In this document: piece after piece, positions 39,601-54,600 of the stretch
Layout: each line of letters begins with the position of its first letter
Numbering within the stretch: position 1 is the stretch's first letter
DNA from: Antedon mediterranea
Lineage: Eukaryota > Echinodermata > Crinoidea > Comatulida > Antedonidae
DNA length: 64,000 bases
Assembly (NCBI RefSeq): GCF_964355755.1
Contig: NC_092671.1
Location: forward strand, 20,426,001 to 20,490,000
Direction: 5' to 3'
Notes under the pieces: generated by a model
Seen by the model: the letters and a program-made list of their open reading frames with translations, nothing else
Told to the model about the DNA's origin: nothing
The model's database searches: none
Position numbers and translations under genes: made by a program

Positions 39601-42600
39601 CGCTTGTCATTGGTTAACACGCTTGCGTTGCGTTTACGTCCTTGCGTTACGTTCTAGTGGGAACCAAGCTTAATGCTGTAGCCTGGCGCGACTCACCGCG
39701 ATTGAGATTTTTGTAGTGTGACCGAACGTGGACCGACTTGCGCCTGGCTTGAAATCAATTTCAGTCCAGGCAACTCAACCCAGACGCGCTACCCAGATTG
39801 ACCCTGGGTTGACCTTAGCGTAACCAGGATTGACATTTTTTTGGAACCTGGCAAATCACAGTCATCAAATCTGTGTTTTTTTATCGGGAATTTTAGTGGA
39901 CGGATATCCACATGACTTGTGGATCGCCGACAGGTTTTGTGCATTAATTTTTCTTGTAATCTGAGGTCCTTCGTACCTATCACCGGCATTTTGTATGCTG
40001 TGCATTGCTATCTAGTGATTGAATTGAAGACGAACTCAGCATCGGCTAGCCTACTATTAGATAGGATGCCGCCTGTCTGCGGGGGGGGGCCTAAACCTCT
40101 ATATTAATATTATGCTTACGATCAGTCGATTACATATATATATTTTAAATTGAAATCATCTATAACAAACAAAATGTATTGGCCTAATGCATTTTAAATA
40201 AAATTGTAAGTATATGTACTACAGATTGGCTCACATAAGTAGCCAATCAGATAGGCAGAAGTTTGGGTTGGTAGGGATCAACATTAGCAGAGAGATATAT
40301 TAGTTTACTACTGTATATAACTTTTGATTATAGATGCTTGAAACAAGTATAGTTATGAGTTGAATGGAATACAAAGATTGTAAAGTAAATTAAATTAATA
40401 ATTTAAAAAAAGGAAATTTGGGCCACTGTAAACCAATATTAATTATCCAGAACTTATGTTTATGTTAACTAAGGTTTTATTTATTTGTTACTTTTAATTC
40501 CATTTGGGCTGTTAGTGAACATGGGGATACAGTACAGCCACAGTGACAATTAAAATTCTTGGTTTGTTGTTCAGTGAAAACACTTGCTTTTAGCACAGGT
40601 CAGTTAAAATTTTAAAAGGCTAGATATTCAGGTCAGAATGGCAAAACTCAAATTGTCTACAGAATCGATTATTATCGCAAAAAGAAGTGTTATCGAATAA
40701 TATGTTAAGCCACACTGTGTTTCTTTTGCAATCTTTTTTATTCTGATTGCTTTTATTTAGTTCTATTACCAACCAAGTAATCAAAACTTTTAAAAGTAAC
40801 ATTAAATCCATTTTAATTTTTATTAACAATACACAAAATCACACTTACATTCTGAATGATAAATGAACAGCAGAGCAAAGAAAGTATTTTAACACAACTT
40901 GCCTTTATTTTGTAAACTATTGATTTTTAACCACGAAATGGATACATGTGTGGATGATTTCATATTCTTCAATTTATAGACTTGACGGGGAATAAATTTT
41001 TTAAACAAAGCTAATTCCTAAATAGACATCAAAAATGTCTAGGCCAAATTGTTTTTTCTTCACAAAGTAAAATATGTATTGTACAGGCCAGTAGCCAGGG
41101 TTTTTTTTGGGGTTCGGGCAATCCCTCACTCTTGCGCGAACCCCCCTTTACCAGCAAACCCCCTTGAGTGGCCGAGCGGTTAAGACAGTGGAACCGTAAT
41201 TACGTAGCCATAACATCGGCAGGGGTTCGAGGCTCACTCACTCCATGGTTCTGGTGGTAGAACGAGTCTTCTCGGATAAGGACTATAAACCGTAGGTCCA
41301 GTGTACACATCTAGCTCGTGTGCACTTTAAGAACCTAGTACATCTTTCGAGACGAGTAGGAGGTTACCCCGGTGTATTAGTACATCACAGCCACTGATCA
41401 CCAACTGGGCCCTCTGGGAGACCAGTCTTTGACTGAAGAGGTTACCCAGTATAAATATATATTTCAATTTCAATTTCAAAAACAAAGTGCCCACTTCCAA
41501 AATTGTGCAATTAATTATCAATTAGAGAATACTGTAGTGTACAAAATAATTGCTCTGCATAACTCAGATTGTAGTAGGTAAAAAATGTCTCTGTAAGCGG
41601 ATTAAAACCACTAAAATTGCTCTGAGAGCCAAAGCTTCCAGAAGGCTTTGGCCCCTGCACACTCAAGAAAACTCCCCTCTGATGCATTCTGGCTACGGGC
41701 CTGTTGTATGTAAACGGTGGGGGTAGGGCCTACTTAATAACTATTCTACACCTATACAGTATATGCATATTAAATATTGTTGTCATGAATTTCAGTAAAT
41801 ACATTCAAATTAAGTACTGTAATGTAATAATAAATATTCGATGTAGTACAGTCGTGGTGTGATTTAATAGACCAATGTATCATGTGACTAAAAATATGTA
41901 TAGCCTGGTGAATAAATTCGTCCACGTTCAATCCGTCGTGCAAATAGAGAGTGTACGGTGGAATGTTTGTTTGTGTAAATAAATCACTTACCAACTCCAT
42001 TTTTCAAACAAGATGAGGTTTTTATAGTTAAAATCATGTTAAAAAATCTAAGTTTTGCAAAATTACGGAGTTAATAAATATTATCGATTTTGAACGTTCT
42101 TTATTACTGCCGAGATTGTAACAACTTCGGAAAGGTAAGCGTGAGTGAGGTAAAATTACAGACGGGCCAGGTTTGTTTTCAAACTAATTCACGCTCACTA
42201 CTTAGGCCTACTTTTTGACACGAAATATTTGAGGAAAAGATGCCATGGCTCATCCGCAAGAGAACCATGGACAACAAAATGTGTGTTTGGCCTTTTACGC
42301 ATCAGTGCACCTCATTAGCATACTTATATCACGATGTTAAATTCTATGTGAACGCTCTTCCTGTTAACGTGATATTCAATATCACGATACGAAAGCACGA
42401 TAAAATCTTGTGAACGTTGCTATTAACAATGTTTAACATCATTAACAAATTGAAAAATAAATTAGGCACAACTTTTAAGTAATAGAAAAGTCACATGGTC
42501 GTGGAATACTTCAGTTCCCTTCCATTTGTAAGAATAAACATTTATAGGATGATTTATGTAGGTTATAACTATTATTAGTTACAGGATAACTCCTTGTGAT

Positions 42601-45600
42601 TGTACGAAATCATCATCATCTTTTTTTTCTTCTTTCTTTCTGTAATTTTTGTGTTACGCGTATCTGTAAAACTTGCAAACATAACATTTCGTAACTTTCT
42701 CAACATATTGTCATTCATATGAAGTTGTGCAGCGAACCTTTTCAGCATGTTTACAATTGCGCAAAATGACTTACGCACGATTTATGAATTTCGCGTATTT
42801 AACATAGGTCAAAAACCAAATAACATTTTAAATTGAAACTTTGCAAAAGTTTATTTGATATCATGCGCTAATTTTCTGTGGAAAAAAATTGTGTTTTACA
42901 AAAAGTTACGCGCGCACGCGCATTTAAAATTTAAAATTGCAAAAAAACAATTTCTAATCAACTTTCTACGCGTTTCATGTCATTTTGATTCCCACGCGTG
43001 CGCACATAGCATTACAAGCATCATTTTTTGAGTGATTTCTTTTTTTCCAGCCTTTTCCAGTAATTTTACCAACTTTTAAACTATTTCGACGTAAAATGAC
43101 GTCATACGAGCACCTAGAATTGGACAATTTGCGCGCGATTTTGATGAAAAAATTCAAAAATTTGTCAAAATGATGCCTTTTCTTAAACAGTCGTAATTTC
43201 TAAACTAAACAATGACAGTTATTTTTATTACATATTCTGGAAGTTGATGAGTTGTAGATATCGGGATCATGCATTAATATGGCTAACCGTACGTTGTGAC
43301 GTCATCAGATGGCCACGCGAATATAAAATATAGGATTTTTGTATCTTTCATCATAGCTCATCACAGTTAATAGAGCGCATCTCCACTTATCCTTTTTCCA
43401 TTTTCAGCCCGATTTTGATATTGTCTAGGTCAATCAACTGTCTTTCGCATGAGTTAAAAATATTTTAATTTTTGTGACGCCATCATGTCTAAAAATGTAA
43501 ATAACATGGGTCACTTATTTTCATCTTTACAGTAAATTTCAATCTGTTATAGCTCATCAGAATAAAAAGTGATAATCATGATTAAAACGTTTTCTGGAAG
43601 CTATTGGATTGTAGATACGAATTCATTTAAAAATGTTGCCAATCAGATGTTGTGACGTCATCATATGGCCAGTTGAATAAAAATTGTCGTATTTTCACCT
43701 TTTGCGTCATAGTTCATCACATTTAAACGAGCGTGCATCTATATTTTACGTATTCAAATTTTTTCTACACGTTAATATGTTGTTCCTGAGATAATTTCCC
43801 TCCGAAATTGCTATCTTAGTGTTTCATTTTGATACTGTCGCCATGTTAAAAATATGAATCAACGGCGTGTCCTCTAATTTCACCTATTCTGTATGTAATA
43901 ATGTATACTTATACTGTTTATACTGTAGGCCTATATGACACAAAATTGACAGAATTCAGCAATAACAACATATCATATTCTTCAGTTCAGGTCATAATGC
44001 CATAATTTTTTTCTGTGTGCAAAATTCCAACGTATGACGTGCACGCAGCGTTTGTTGTGCGGATAACTAACTCGTCAAAGTGACGAGTTTAAATCTAGTT
44101 GATATATAGTTCTGTATTTATTTTTGTTGCAATTAATTTCAATTACTGACCGCATACATTGCATACTTATAATAAGCATTTAGCCTACCAGAAGTGTAAT
44201 GTTAAACTTAATGTCAATTCTTTTTGTATCAATGGATTTAAAGCATAGAAAATGAGACTTCAATTGTAACTCCTGCATATATTATAATTTTGCATACATT
44301 TGACAAGTTTCCTTGGCGCTGTTGAAAAATCTGTTAATCAGCGGGGCTCATACCCGTCTTCGACAGGTACTAATGCTAGTAACCCATAAATATTCAGTTC
44401 AACAGAATAACAATTTGTAACTTTTAAGGTTGAAGAATTTCGTAATTATTATGATGGTCTGAAAATCCAATGACTGTAGCCACTAAAAACATACAGTAAA
44501 ACGTGTGTTTTACAAATTTTGAATCGTCAATTTTACGAATAAGCTATGATGATGACATCATCGACAACAAATAAATAATTGATTTCTAAGTCCAAATGAA
44601 TACATATCGGTAAGGCCTCGAAAAAAAAAAGGTAAACTATGTAAACTACAGTACATATATGCTGTTGTGGTCATTTGGTATTATAGGATCGGGTATAGGA
44701 TGATTCCGAGTTGTTAGGTCCAATAACAGTTCACGTTCAAATACCCTTTTTGTATAACGTATGATTTTTTTTAGAAGGCATAAATAAAAAAAGAAATCAA
44801 CCCACTCACTAACTTTATTTGGAACATAATGTACACACAGCTGGTTTTTAAATGTTTTATTTTTTAGCAATGCACTCTTTTGCTGTTGTTGTTTATTTAA
44901 GGCCTAGTAAGAAGAAAACATGCAAAAGGAGAATGGTGTATTAACTTTAAAACTTACCAGTTGTGGCATCCAGTCCTACATATGAAGCAGTAAAGCCTTC
45001 TTGTGCTACACTTGAATCTGTGTGGAATACCACAGTAATCACATTGCCAGAACTAGTAAATTGGGGTGGAGGAGTGGTGCCACAAAATCTAAATTAAATT
45101 AATAAAGTAGTATTAGAATTTTGAAAATAGTAAAAGAAACAAAAACTACTCTAAACAAGGATTTACTATGTTAAATGTGTTAGAACTAAAAAAAACAAGT
45201 TAAAGATGTATTGTCCTCCAAATATATCTTTAAACCTAAAACAGTACAAGCCAGAATAATTAACTTGATATACAGTACAAATATTATGTTAGGAAGAGTT
45301 GAGATAAACTAAAAAATGTCCTGTAATATCTACTGTGGTTAAGCTATGGTTACACCCTCTATTGGAGTTAAATTGCAGTCTAGTGTTTGGTTTCTTCTGC
45401 ATATAAATGCAATAAATACACCAGTTAATCATCAGATAAACAAACCAACAAACAATAAAGAAACACTAAAACAGTACAAAGAAAATAATTAACATTATAT
45501 ACTGCAATATTCAATTCACAGCATCGGATTAGTTATGTTAGCATGTCTGAATTCAATTGATCGACAACATTGTCACGATGTTGGTCTGCAGTGACTGGAG

Positions 45601-48600
45601 GGAAAAACACAAAACAGTGGCTGGATGGGAAAATACAAAAAAAACAACAAAAAAAACACAAAGCTAACCTCAAGAAGTTCAGCAGACAATTACAACACAA
45701 AGAAACAAGCAAAGTTTGTATAGAAATATTTAGTGCATATCTGGAAGTGACAACCGCTTTAATCATTCCTAATGAATATTGAATGCAGTAATGAAGCAGA
45801 ATACTACTTCTTCACTGCAATAGAATGCTTTGGCCAAGTGGTATATAAACACAAATATTGACTGGGGTTTTATCGGGGCACATACTATGCTACAAGTTTG
45901 TGAATAATACAGTATTAGTATAGTACAGTACATATTAGCTAATTGTGCAAAAGATTATAGTGCCCAATCACCAATAGAACAGTGGTGCAACAAATATGTT
46001 ACCTGCCAACAAATCCAGGAATGGCAGAACGGTTTGTTGCTACTGTTGAGTTTTTACTCTCAACAACACCGGAACTGTGAAAAATATAATTTTTAAATGA
46101 AATAATGAAACAATAAAATAAAATCAGCATCAAAACTTTTAAGAACAGCTTCATCTATAGAGCACCACATACCTGAATTTGCTATCCACCAAACTAAGAA
46201 ATGTGGTAACAATAAATAATTTTAAGTCTGCTCTAAAAAAATATTTAATCCCAAAAGAAAAAACTCAACGTTTTGTATAGTATTGTAGGCTATATTGTTG
46301 TATTTAAGTACATATATAATATATATATATATTTTTTTAAACATAGTTCATCCGTTTTTCTTTTTCCATATGTTTTTTTTATAATGTTTATATGGGGGCC
46401 CCTTGATTGTCAGCATATGCTGTTTAGGGTCACCCTCACTAAATAAGGTTTAATAAAATATAAAATAAATAAAGATGATATGCATTTATAATTATCAAAA
46501 ATTAAAAAGACATGCTACTCTATGCTTAAACAAAAAATCTATTGTTTTATGAATTTCAATTTGACAAATAGAAAAAAACAATCTACAAGAAAACAAGGGA
46601 GAAAATAAAATATACACATCATTTGCATATTATCTTATAGTATGTTCAATTTTAAAGTACTTATACTTTTATTTTATAATATTAAGTATGGTAAGTATAT
46701 TATTTATTTTATACGGTATGTTACCAGCATTATTATGATATTTTGAAACAAAAAGATGAATAAATGTATGACAAATTACCTTCCATAGAGAGGATTTACT
46801 GCATCAGTACTGTTATCGTACACCTCAACATAATCATAAATACAGTTATGATGGGTTTCCAAACTAAAAGTTTCAAAAGTCAAGCGAATGATGTATCCAT
46901 CTTCTACCGTCACTACATAGAAACAATCCACACCATGTGGGTACTCATTTCCATTTGTGGGTGAACTAAATATACCGGTTTGATCTGTATATCTACCACC
47001 GCAGCCATCTGTATATGAAAAATAGTAATTAGTATATACTAGCAGTTTTTCTTCCTTAATATGTGGTTATTTGCATATTATTATAATAAAAGCGGACTCT
47101 ACCCCGATAAAAGTACTTTGACAAATTACTGTATTAAAAAAAACAAATTGTATCAAGAATAAAAGTAGATTGATTGATTGAGTTTAATACACAAAGTATT
47201 CCTTTACAAGCATCTGTAAACTAAAAAATAAAAGCAATACTGGATTTTGTTGTAAACAATCCTAATTAGCATCATGCATAATGCATACTCATGGTTTGAA
47301 ATCTTTGTTTACTTTCACTTACGACGATTTTCCAGACGAAATGTAATCAAATTAATTTACCTGTTAATTAGGTAAAATTGTTGTTTTTGGCTCGAATTTT
47401 CGATTTAAAGTGATTAACTTTAATATTACTTTGATATGGCCAATTTAAATTTAGAATATTTTGACCTCCATTTTTTGTGTTTCAAGGGACAATACATCTT
47501 TAATTATTACAAAAAAATCTAATCCTTGTAGTGGTGTATCGATACATGAATTTATGTACTTTACTATTTCAATTGACTATGACAGTGACAACAAAGTATT
47601 AAATTGCAAATATTTTATTAGTGGTATATTATTTATAAAACATGAAAACAACTATTTCAATACTGAGTGGATAAAAGAGTATATTTAAAAATTGTTCCTC
47701 TTTGCACCAATCCTTCAACCCTAATGTTACATACAAAACACAAATTTGGTTTGTTTACATTTGACTAAAAAAATTGGACTCATTTTTCTCTCGGAAGTAA
47801 TTCCCAGGGTGCTAATTTTTGTATGTAGACAGCATAGATTTTTAATAAAAAATGACAATTTTATTTAATTTTGAGACAATTAAATAGTTTGTATGTAATA
47901 TGTATAAAAATTAAAATTGTTTTAAATGGTTTTGTTATATAACTTACCTCCTCCAGGTATTTCATTGTCAAAATCATAGGTTGCTCGGAATCCATAGTTA
48001 CTAATACTACCATCAGTTTCAAAACGAAGAAGCATTGTATTGCCAGTACTTGATACAGGTGGAGGGAGGTAAGAACCACACAGGTTTGAAATAAGATCAT
48101 TTTCATTTGCACTACTACTATCATATATCTGAAATAATACAATATCTTTCGTAATGTTTTCAGAGTGGCATTGTCGAGGAATTCAGGGATCAAATTTACA
48201 AGATAATAGTTTAAAACTATCCATCATAGGAAATATGGAAAAATATGACATATATTATAAAACCATTCAAACTAACAGAAGAAGTTAAAATAATATCTTT
48301 GTTCCACATAAACAATATCGATCTCCCAAAAAATAATATGGCAATAGCCCTTAAAATGATTAAACATTTAAGAGTACTTGTCACCAAAAATCAGACATAT
48401 TCATAAATTAGTGGCAAGGGTTAAAATTTCGAATTGGTTCATATTTTGTACATTGGTAGACCTTAATTAAGGAAAACTGATGTGTAGTAATATCGCTTAG
48501 TTTTCGAGAAAATCGAGAAATATCGATTTTCAGCCAATTTTGTTAATTGTTGGTGTCTAATTTACATTAATTTTAACAGCCTCTGGAAGCCAAACGTAAC

Positions 48601-51600
48601 AACCTATTGTTTTAATATTTTACCCTTACGTTAACTAGCATATTGAAAATAATTTTGTAAAGTTTCAAAAAAATTCAATTAATCCTAAGAATTTTACTAA
48701 TTAATTACTAATTAGCATATATAAAACTCGTATAAAGCCAAACTGTTACTAGGAAATAATATAAACACAAACTAATAATAAATTTGTGGTCAAATTTCAA
48801 CGATTTAACCTAAAATGAAATTAGGCAATTACTATCTGAGCTCAACATTATAACTCGCTTAGCTTCATCAAGCCTGTTATGTTTTCCACTAGGTGAATTT
48901 ATTCACGCGGACTGATGATTTTCAGTTTTTGTTTCAGTGTTCGAGGTTACAAGTAACAATGACTTTAGCATCTTACGGCAAGTTGAACAAATAAAAAGTG
49001 TAACAATTTGAATTACATGAAATATATACAAATATATATTTGCTAATACCCCTATTGCACTTGGCTCCCTCTTTCCCCTTGCTTTGGATGCGATTAGAGA
49101 GATCTGGCGGCACTCTACATATGTTGTTATTTCCTCAAGACCAACCTAAACCAATTTCCGATCATATTTTTAGTTTGTGTTTAAATTGCAATTTAATTCA
49201 AATTTATTCCAGGAACTTTGAGTTTATCTTTAAAGTTTGTTTCTCGTAATAAAAGTTTGGCTCAAAACTTAATAGCTAAATAGAGAACAATAGGTACATC
49301 TGATTGATCTTGCCGACAGATAAAATTTTAATAATAATAACATTTCTTACAATCTTGTGGCTCTTGCGGAGTGCAAAATAGTTTCCCCAATTCTTTTTTT
49401 ACTTGATTCATAAATATTAGTATCTATACTTTAGATTGACGATTTTTTTATTTAAAAAAAATTTTTCGCACATGAAAAAAACTTTTAAAGAGTTTTATAT
49501 ATGCTAATTAGTAATTAATTTAGGAAAAATCTTAGGATTTATTCAAATTGTTTGAAACTTTACTAAATAATTGTCCAGGTGCTAGATAACGTAAGAGTAA
49601 AATATTAAAACGCTAGGTTGTTACGTTTGGCTTCCACACGCTGTTAAACATTATGTATATTATACACCAAAAATTAACAAAATTGGCTGAAAATTTTTTT
49701 TTTTTAATTTTCTCGAAAACTAAGCGATATTTTACCAAACAAACTACACATCAGGTTTACTTACATCAAGGTCTACCAATGTGCAAAATATGAGCCAATT
49801 CAAATTTTTTACCCTTGCCACCTAATGTTTGATAATATGAATATATCACCTTTAAACTATCATATATACAGTTGTCGTGTGCTTCAATATCAAAAGTAAT
49901 GAAAGTAACAGTGACAATCATTTCTTCTGGTGCAATAACCAAGTAGTCGCACTGTCTGTTGTGTGGATAAGCATTTGGAAAATAAGGTGACCTCATCTCA
50001 CCTCCATCATCAGTAAAGATACCGCCACAATCTAAACAGAGATACCAACAATTAGTTGAAACACTGATTAATGTAAAGACATTTGCTCTCCAAATAAATG
50101 TTAGTTCTGACTACATGTTATTTTTAATCCAATTTAAGGTCAAAAACTACATTTTATGTAGAAATAAGTACTATCCTATTGCGATAATTTTGTTCGTCTT
50201 TGTGAGACGTGAATGTGAAAAATAAGTCAACTCTCGAAATTTAAGCAGTCCACTATAAATACTAGAATGCATCTCACACGGATTTACATTTTCGTTTTTG
50301 CGAAGGAAATTTTAATTTATCAACGGGTCAGTTTAGGCCTGTAGGTAGCCTACGATATTCATCTGTTACATCTCTTTACCAGCTAGACCTACAAATTTAA
50401 GAATAGCTAAGCACGGTCTAAGACCGCCTACAAGAGAACATTCAATGCAAGCTACTTCGGTAGTGCATATTTTGTTCTCTTTTTAGAATAATTAACATTG
50501 ACAAGGAATGACCTGGTTTAATATTTTTAAATTCATACACTGTATATTATTATTATTTTTATAAAACATCAAAAATTGCCGGGAAATAGTTTTTATTGTT
50601 TTGTTTTTGCTAAAGCCAAGAAAAAAATAGGTGGCTCTATTGGATTTCATGCAGGGATGTTCACTAACGTTGGCCTGGAAACTGAAAAAGATTATATTGC
50701 ACCCTCAATGGCGTAAATCAAAAGTTCAATAGACTGTAATGCACAATATTCTACATGATTCAACAAATTGTTGACAGTTTAAGGAGATTTCACAAATAGC
50801 AAAAACTATTTTTTAAATTACTGCATGTTCAGTCATTTTGTAAAAATTTTTTGATTTTGATATTGTGTACTAGTATGCTGATGAATAATAACTTGTAGAA
50901 TAGGTCATCTATAAGTGCTCTAATTCCTTGTCAAATTCTGATGCCAAGCCATCATCTATATTCAAAGATGGAATCGCCAGCCATATAGATTTAATAAAAG
51001 TAGGTGTATTGGATTCATAATATAAAACAAATATACATTGCAAATTTCGAGTTTCTGGTTTCTGAACTCTCGGAGTGCCGTTCTAGTTTGTTTACGAGAT
51101 GAATTAAGAGAAATTGAATTGGGAAGTATATTATTATATTTTTTATAATGACTTACCGTACTGACGCGGGTATAAGCCCATACTCGGGTATAAGCCCACC
51201 CCCGACTTTTGAATAATTTTCATGAAAAATGAGGCACTCGGGTATAAGCCCACCCATTAATTCGAAGATCTACAGTGTGTGTCGTAATACATTATTTTGT
51301 ATTTGGCGACGTCCATACACCGAATACACCTACCTTTGATCATACCAAGCTAGGCTAATATACGCTAGGCCATATGAGGCCTAGCGGTCCTGTTTTGTTT
51401 ACACTCCATCGCGGTCGAAGATCGCTTCACACACGACGCTACAAGTCGCCAAAACGGAAAACCCCTATTTGGTATCGGCTGCCATAAACAAGCTTATTAA
51501 ATTTCTTTGGTACATTTCTATTTAACGAATATTGTATACTTGCTTTTCTGCTTGATAAATTCTTGTTCAATAGATGTTTAAAATAATATATTCTACGATA

Positions 51601-54600
51601 AATTACACGAACTATAAGCTTAATTTTCCGACACTCTACACCTCGTGTATTTAGAGGCAACGCCGTACACGTGAGGGCGCTCGCTCGCATGGTGGAATAC
51701 ACTGTGTACATGTGCTGTTTTTGACGATCTGCATTTTTGGATCCTCGGGTATAAGCCCACCCCCCAAACTTGACGTGATTTCATGTTCGAGGGGGGTGTG
51801 CTTATACCCGCGTCAGTACGGTATTAGTGACTATGAATGAATGAAGGGTACAAATTTTTTTAGAGACATTTTTATACCTAATACTACCTACTACCGTAAA
51901 ACCTTGAAGAGAAGCCCATGGTATGCATCTTTTTTTGGACTCTATGGAGATTACTTTTGCAAAAGGTGGGCTACTTTTTCAATATGATTTTTTAGACACA
52001 GGCCCTGCCAATTTTACAATTTGTCAAGGAAGCAGCAATAAGATACAAGATGAAATTAAAATACCATTTGGAAAATTGTAGGCTTGATTGTTGAGATAAA
52101 GTAATTCAATATTCAATATTAAGCCAAAAGAATTATTCATAGTTTTAAAAATCAGTTTTACTGTAATGTTTTAATGCAAAATTTTCCCACTCTTACCTAT
52201 ATAGTAACGTGCCCTAAAACCACCTTCAGGTGCAACAGAAAAATCTGAGTGGAACTTTACAAACATAAAGTTCTGAGATGAGACTATTGGTGGTGGTATA
52301 GCTTGAGGGTTACAATATCGGCCCATAAATGGTGAAAGTTCATCTTCACCATCTCGAATCTGTTAACAAAACAAACAATGTCCTTTAAGTGTGCCATAAA
52401 AATATGTTGTTGCTAATCTATAAACGCATTGTCAAACTATCACAATTTACCTTTGTAACTCGTTATCTTATTTACAAATAATATCAATATCAAGCTGTAA
52501 TTTTATAGATATGGTCAGAAAAATTTATACTGCATGAAATATTTAGCTATTAGCTAGATAGTAAAATTAAAAGTTTCATCAATAACACATAATTTTACCA
52601 AAAAATAGTTTAGTCTATGCACAAATTGTTTTTTTTTATATTCACCCGTCGCTGGTGTTGCATTAAACAATAATTGTATTTACCACAAACATATAAACTT
52701 TGTAAATGTTTTCCTGGATTTATGGCAATGTTAAAAAATATAGATAGATAAATGCGAAGCATCCTCTTGTTATTGAGTGCGGGTATTTTTCAAGATGGAT
52801 ATCCATTAGACAGTGCATACCACCATCGAAAAACACCCACCCCTATTTGGGGTTTTAATTGCAATAACTAATTATCTAACTCAATTTAATTACTAAACAG
52901 TGTTACATCAGGTGATTAAATAAGTACCGAAAGTAGGAACCAACCAACAATTGAGTACATTCTAAAAGTAACAAGTGATTTTCCGAATGATTGATGTATA
53001 AAATACTGGTGGTAGGCTAGATCAAGTCTATTTCAATTAAATGTATGGTTTTCAAAACCTGAATATAATTTTTAATATTCAAGATGTAATATTCAAGATG
53101 TATATATGTTCTACCCCCATAATATACTTTGTGTAACCACCATATTTATTTGAATAACTCCAAATTGTTCATTATTTTAGAGGAATTTTTTTGGGTGTAA
53201 AATGGTATTTATCGACAAGGGTTACTAACGTAGATCTTTCAAATTCTGATATTTTTATCCTTTAATTGATATTAATATTTTATTAATCTGTATAAAAAAG
53301 TTATTGTGGCAAAGGTTTTACGCTTCACTAAATCCAGGTTCATCGCATAGTCAACCTATTATCATCTGATTGGTCATATACTAGACGTGACCAGCTTCCG
53401 TAACCGCACATAAAAGCTGGGCTTCATTAAGTCGACTACTTCTTTTATGAATCAAATTTGAAGTAATAGCTCGAACTAGCACTTTTTAAAGTTGAAGTTT
53501 GAACTACGACTAAAGTCCGACTTAAGAATACGGGCATATAGTGAGTGAGTGAGTGGCCGAGCGGTTAAGACAGTGGAACCGTAATTTTTAGAGGCGTTTA
53601 CCACCTGTTGGTTCCGATTCTTCACTAACAGTGTTAGTGAGAAGTTGAATAAATAAAAAAATAAATGAAATAAAATAAAATATACAGTATACCATATCAT
53701 TAACCCTAACCAACCCTTGTAACCAGCTCATTTTTAGTCCTATCAAACCAATAATAACACACTTTGTTGTCAAAAGACATTGTAAAAAGGTTGTTACAGT
53801 ACATCATATAAACAATGTTTAAATTGTGGATATTTAGGTCTTTTGCACTGTTTATTTTATAAAAAACATACCTCTACATAGTCATATACACAGTTGCCAG
53901 ATGTTTCTAATTGTAAATCAGTAATATTTAGGGTAACAACCTCCGTTGACGGAACCTCTATTATCCAGATACACTCAGCATCATGAGGGTAAGCATTCGG
54001 AAAATTTGGTGAAATAAGTATTGCACTATCGGCCGTCAAATGTCCACCACATGCTGCACTTGCTAATATTTATAATTTTAAAAAAACATGTTAATTTCCA
54101 TTCAATGATGTAACATTGTTATTATATAGACCTCTCTGCAACCAGAGTGTGTCACAATTCTTTGCTGACCGCGGAATAGTCTGGTGGCTGGTGGGTATAA
54201 CCACCCAAAAGGGGACAAATTGCCATCCAACTTTTCTAGACAAGAATTTTCCTTTGATTATGAATCTGGAAGAAAATTGATTAGGGTAGGAAGTGTTTAA
54301 TTTCAAGACATAAGGAGTCAAAGTTAAAAATTGACCAATTATAACATTTTTATGATTATACATTACAACTAAAAATTACTACAATGTAACCCACATTCCA
54401 GCTTTGTGGCTACAAAGTATTGTTTTTGATAGCGATCCTACAAACTGAATTGTTTTTTGACCACGATCCTATGAGATGCATTGTTTTGCCATGTATCTAT
54501 TGTAATGCGTCATAAACAACATTGTTATCAATGAATCAATGATTGAAAATACAGCAGTTACACCCAATATTTTAGTCTAGCGATTTAAATGTTTAAAAAA

